Shown piece by piece: positions 22,979 to 24,588 of a stretch of 24,588 bases of DNA. The stretch covers positions 903 through 25,490 of the forward strand of contig MGNX01000062.1 of NCBI GenBank assembly GCA_001796935.1, given 5' to 3'. Under the pieces are notes generated by a model. That model did not search any database, was not told where the DNA came from, and saw only the letters and a list, made by a program, of their open reading frames with translations. Positions within the stretch are counted from its first letter, which is position 1. Each line of letters begins with the position of its first letter. The translations under genes were made by a program, and so were the position numbers. The DNA is from Chloroflexi bacterium RBG_16_60_22. GTDB lineage: Bacteria; Chloroflexota; Dehalococcoidia; Dehalococcoidales; RBG-16-60-22.

Positions 22979-23309
22979 GAACCGTCATGGCCTCGTGCCA
23001 GAGCTCGTCCAGCCGGTAGTAGTCCCGCTCGGCGGCCCCGAAGATATGCACGATGACGTCGCCGTAATCGAGCAGTAGCCAGCCGGAGTCGAGCGCGCCC
23101 TCGTGGTGGTGCGGCGCGATGCCTTCCTTCTTCAGGTCCCGCATGATTTCATCGTAGATGGTGCGCACCTGCCGCTGGCTTTCTCCGGCGCAGATAACGA
23201 AAAAGTCCGTAAAGCTGCAGATACCGCGCACATCCAGCAGGACGATGTTTCCGGCCTGCTTGTCGCTGGCGACCTCCACGGCTTTACGGGCTAGCTCTAT
23301 TCCTTCCAG
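22965..23309 (-). CDS. rsfS: ribosomal silencing factor RsfS (Iojap), unusual start
   Basis: Binds ribosomal protein L14 and blocks subunit joining under starvation. The core shows DVRGICSFTDFFVICAGES (17-35 of the GTG-started form), the QVRTIYDEIM helix and a GWLLLDYGDVIVHIF strand. The GTG at 23279 would give 104 residues but cuts the first helix. The frame continues upstream as LEGIELARKAVEVASDKQAG, which is the usual N-terminal helix of the family. No ATG, GTG or TTG exists upstream before a stop at 23337-23339. Candidates are CTG at 23309, with GGAG 9 bases upstream, or ATT at 23330. I placed it at the CTG. A strong extended -10 lies at 23342-23350. Confidence 0.88.
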   Translation of the reverse strand: MEGIELARKAVEVASDKQAGNIVLLDVRGICSFTDFFVICAGESQRQVRTIYDEIMRDLKKEGIAPHHHEGALDSGWLLLDYGDVIVHIFGAAERDYYRLDELWHEAMTVLRIQ

Positions 23310-23341
23310 TATCGATTTCTCCGCAGTAATACTGTGCTATC

Positions 23342-23350
23342 ATTATATCA
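23342..23350 (-). promoter_or_regulatory. extended -10 promoter of rsfS
   Basis: TGA-TATAAT on the minus strand. The transcript would begin near 23335, about 26 bases before the CTG start candidate and about 5 before the ATT candidate. It lies back to back with the promoters of the molybdopterin enzyme gene. Confidence 0.55.
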
Positions 23351-23372
23351 CAGCCGCGTCCTGGCTACATGA

Positions 23373-23401
23373 TGGTATAATGATGAAGAAAGTGATATAG
23401 T
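23373..23401 (+). promoter_or_regulatory. tandem extended -10 elements upstream of the molybdopterin enzyme gene
   Basis: TGG-TATAAT (23373-23381) and TGA-TATAGT (23393-23401), 20 bases apart on the plus strand. Either could drive the gene at 23449, with leaders of about 60 or 40 bases that carry a GGGGAG ribosome site (23434-23439). No clear -35 sequences. Confidence 0.5.
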
Positions 23402-23448
23402 ATGCTCAAAGGTTGCCTCGTATCACGATTGAAGGGGAGAACGGTATC

Positions 23449-24588
23449 ATGGTGAAGTCGGTAGAAGTCAAAGACGGCATCTGCTACATGTGCACCGCTT
23501 CCTGCCCCACCCGAATCCACGTCCGGGACGGCAAAGCCGTTAAAATAGAGATGGCCGACCCCAAAGTAGCTTACTGCCCGCGCTGGAAGGCCCAGCTGGA
23601 CTTTGTTTACCACCCCGACCGCCTCCGGCACCCGGTCAAACGCGCCAACGGGTCGTGGCGGCGCATCGGCTGGGACGAGGCGCTGGACACCATGGCCGAT
23701 AATCTCCAGAAAGCCAGTGAAAGGTACGGACCGGAATCGGTAGTCTTCTGGATAGCCTATACCAAGGAGCCCCGCCCCTACTTCCACCGCCTGACCCACG
23801 CCTTCGGGTCGCCCAACTACTGCACCGAGAGCAGCAACTGTTTCTCCGGCACCTGGATTGCCTCCAACCTGACCTACGGCGCCGACTACTCCACGCTGAC
23901 GGCCTCCAGCGCCAGCGTCGAGCCGGAGACGAAATGCAAGCTGGTCTGGGGCGCCGGTGTGATATCCTCCCCCAAGGCCTGGCAGGACAACCTCGAAGCC
24001 AGGGAGAGGGGTGTGAAGTTCATCGTCGTTGACCCCCGCCGTACCGCCCTGGCCGCCCGCGCCGATATCCACCTCCAGTTGCGGCCCGGCACCGACGGCG
24101 CCCTGGCGCTGGGCTTCATGAACGTTATCATCGGCGAAAACCTCCACGACAAAGAGTTCGTCGAGAAGTGGACGGTGGGCTTCGACGGGCTGAAGGAGCT
24201 GGTGAGGGAATACACCCCGGAGCGCGTGGCGGAGATAACCCGGGTGCCCGCCGCCAGAATCAGGGAAGCGGCCCGTCTCTACGCCACCACCCGCCCGGCC
24301 AAGGTACACCTCAGCGCTAACGCCACCACCCACCACTCCAACGGCGTGCAGAACCACCGCGCCGTTATCCTGCTGGCGGCCATCACCGGCAACTTCGAGG
24401 TGGCCGGCGGCAACCGCTTCAGCACCTACCAACAGCCCCTCACCAATGACATCACCCTCCACGAAAGAGTGAAAGATATGCCGCCGGGCATCGGCTCCGC
24501 GCGTTTCCCGATATGGACGAAACGCTACCGCGAGATGCAGTCCAACGCCATCGCCGACCAGATAGAGAGCGGCCGGCCCTACCCGCTC
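23449..24588 (+). CDS. molybdopterin-dependent oxidoreductase, 3' end outside the window
   Basis: N-terminal 380 residues of a DMSO-reductase-superfamily enzyme carrying a Mo or W bis-pyranopterin cofactor. The frame is open from the ATG at 23449 to the window edge. Seen: the Fe4S4 site CxxCxxxC at residues 12, 15 and 19 with the fourth Cys at 43 (YCPRW), VYHPDRLRHPVKR (53-65), GSPNYCTESSNCF (120-132), where Cys131 is the likely metal ligand (Cys125 is the alternative), FIVVDPRRTALAARADIHLQL and a TGNFEVAGGN cofactor loop. There is no twin-arginine signal before the Fe-S motif, so it is probably cytoplasmic. Start supported by GGGGAG 9 bases upstream. Polysulfide/thiosulfate reductase-like, acetylene hydratase-like and other members share this pattern; substrate unknown. 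Confidence 0.9.
   Translation, partial: MVKSVEVKDGICYMCTASCPTRIHVRDGKAVKIEMADPKVAYCPRWKAQLDFVYHPDRLRHPVKRANGSWRRIGWDEALDTMADNLQKASERYGPESVVFWIAYTKEPRPYFHRLTHAFGSPNYCTESSNCFSGTWIASNLTYGADYSTLTASSASVEPETKCKLVWGAGVISSPKAWQDNLEARERGVKFIVVDPRRTALAARADIHLQLRPGTDGALALGFMNVIIGENLHDKEFVEKWTVGFDGLKELVREYTPERVAEITRVPAARIREAARLYATTRPAKVHLSANATTHHSNGVQNHRAVILLAAITGNFEVAGGNRFSTYQQPLTNDITLHERVKDMPPGIGSARFPIWTKRYREMQSNAIADQIESGRPYPL

Noticed and set aside
23365..24462. 365-residue minus-strand frame opposite the molybdopterin enzyme
   Set aside because: The plus strand encodes the Fe4S4 motif and continuous molybdopterin oxidoreductase similarity with no stop for 380 codons, so the minus frame is a shadow.
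1..24588. CRISPR array, tRNA, rRNA, prophage, insertion sequence or defence system
   Set aside because: No regular direct repeats with spacers, no cloverleaf or rRNA segments, and no transposase, integrase, nuclease or phage genes were seen in reading both strands.

Overview
The window is GC-rich and densely coded, with short intergenic gaps and several TTG/GTG starts. It carries ordinary bacterial housekeeping genes. The combination of an argJ-argB-argD-argG-argH run, rpmB beside a FakA/DegV/recG block, a long RecG, and an acyl-CoA ligase paired with an ATP-grasp acyl-CoA synthetase subunit suggests an anaerobic member of the Chloroflexota, probably Dehalococcoidia. That placement is inference from gene content and remembered repeat styles; no rRNA or other phylogenetic marker search was possible.

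Layout. 1-736: 3' part of an alpha/beta hydrolase. 749-2132 (minus): a fumarylacetoacetase-family enzyme followed by a pyruvate-kinase-C-terminal-like protein (COG1751 type). 2225-9071 (plus): arginine biosynthesis genes argJ, argB, argD, argG and argH. A membrane-anchored hydrolase-like gene sits between argD and argG, and a palindromic repeat lies between argB and argD; argC and argF are not present. 9094-9279 (minus): rpmB. 9371-14537 (plus): FakA and DegV/FakB proteins (exogenous fatty acid phosphorylation), a probable remnant of rsmD joined to a palindromic repeat, then recG. 14551-17058 (plus): membrane-anchored glucose/sorbosone dehydrogenase-like protein, diacylglycerol-kinase-family lipid kinase and a small three-helix membrane protein. 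17036-19301 (minus): ATP-grasp CoA-ligase subunit and an AMP-forming acyl-CoA ligase whose two signature motifs are degenerate. 19409-20131 (minus): RluB/RsuA pseudouridine synthase. 20391-22978 (plus): thiL, hotdog thioesterase, HAD phosphatase and ndk. 22965-23309 (minus): rsfS. 23449 to the window end (plus): a molybdopterin oxidoreductase cut by the window edge.

How it fits together. The arg genes make ornithine precursors from glutamate and convert citrulline to arginine; the steps of ArgC and ArgF must be encoded elsewhere. FakA and DegV would make acyl-phosphate, and the DagK-like kinase and the acyl-CoA ligase pair also concern lipids, but they are separate transcription units. Most remaining genes are unrelated neighbours.

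The strongest non-routine signals are: (1) three starts (the FAH gene, argJ, thiL) exactly 6 nt downstream of a -10 hexamer with no Shine-Dalgarno sequence, which predicts leaderless mRNAs, within a wider pattern of TGn-extended -10 boxes; (2) the acyl-CoA ligase with altered A3 and A10 motifs; (3) three unlike palindromic repeats in intergenic DNA, one apparently ending a truncated rsmD; (4) rsfS lacking a standard start codon where the family's first helix begins. I found no convincing new defence, mobile or RNA system. There is no tRNA, rRNA or CRISPR array that I can recognise. No gene-free stretch exceeds 300 bases; the longest, 20132-20390, holds two promoters and a repeat.
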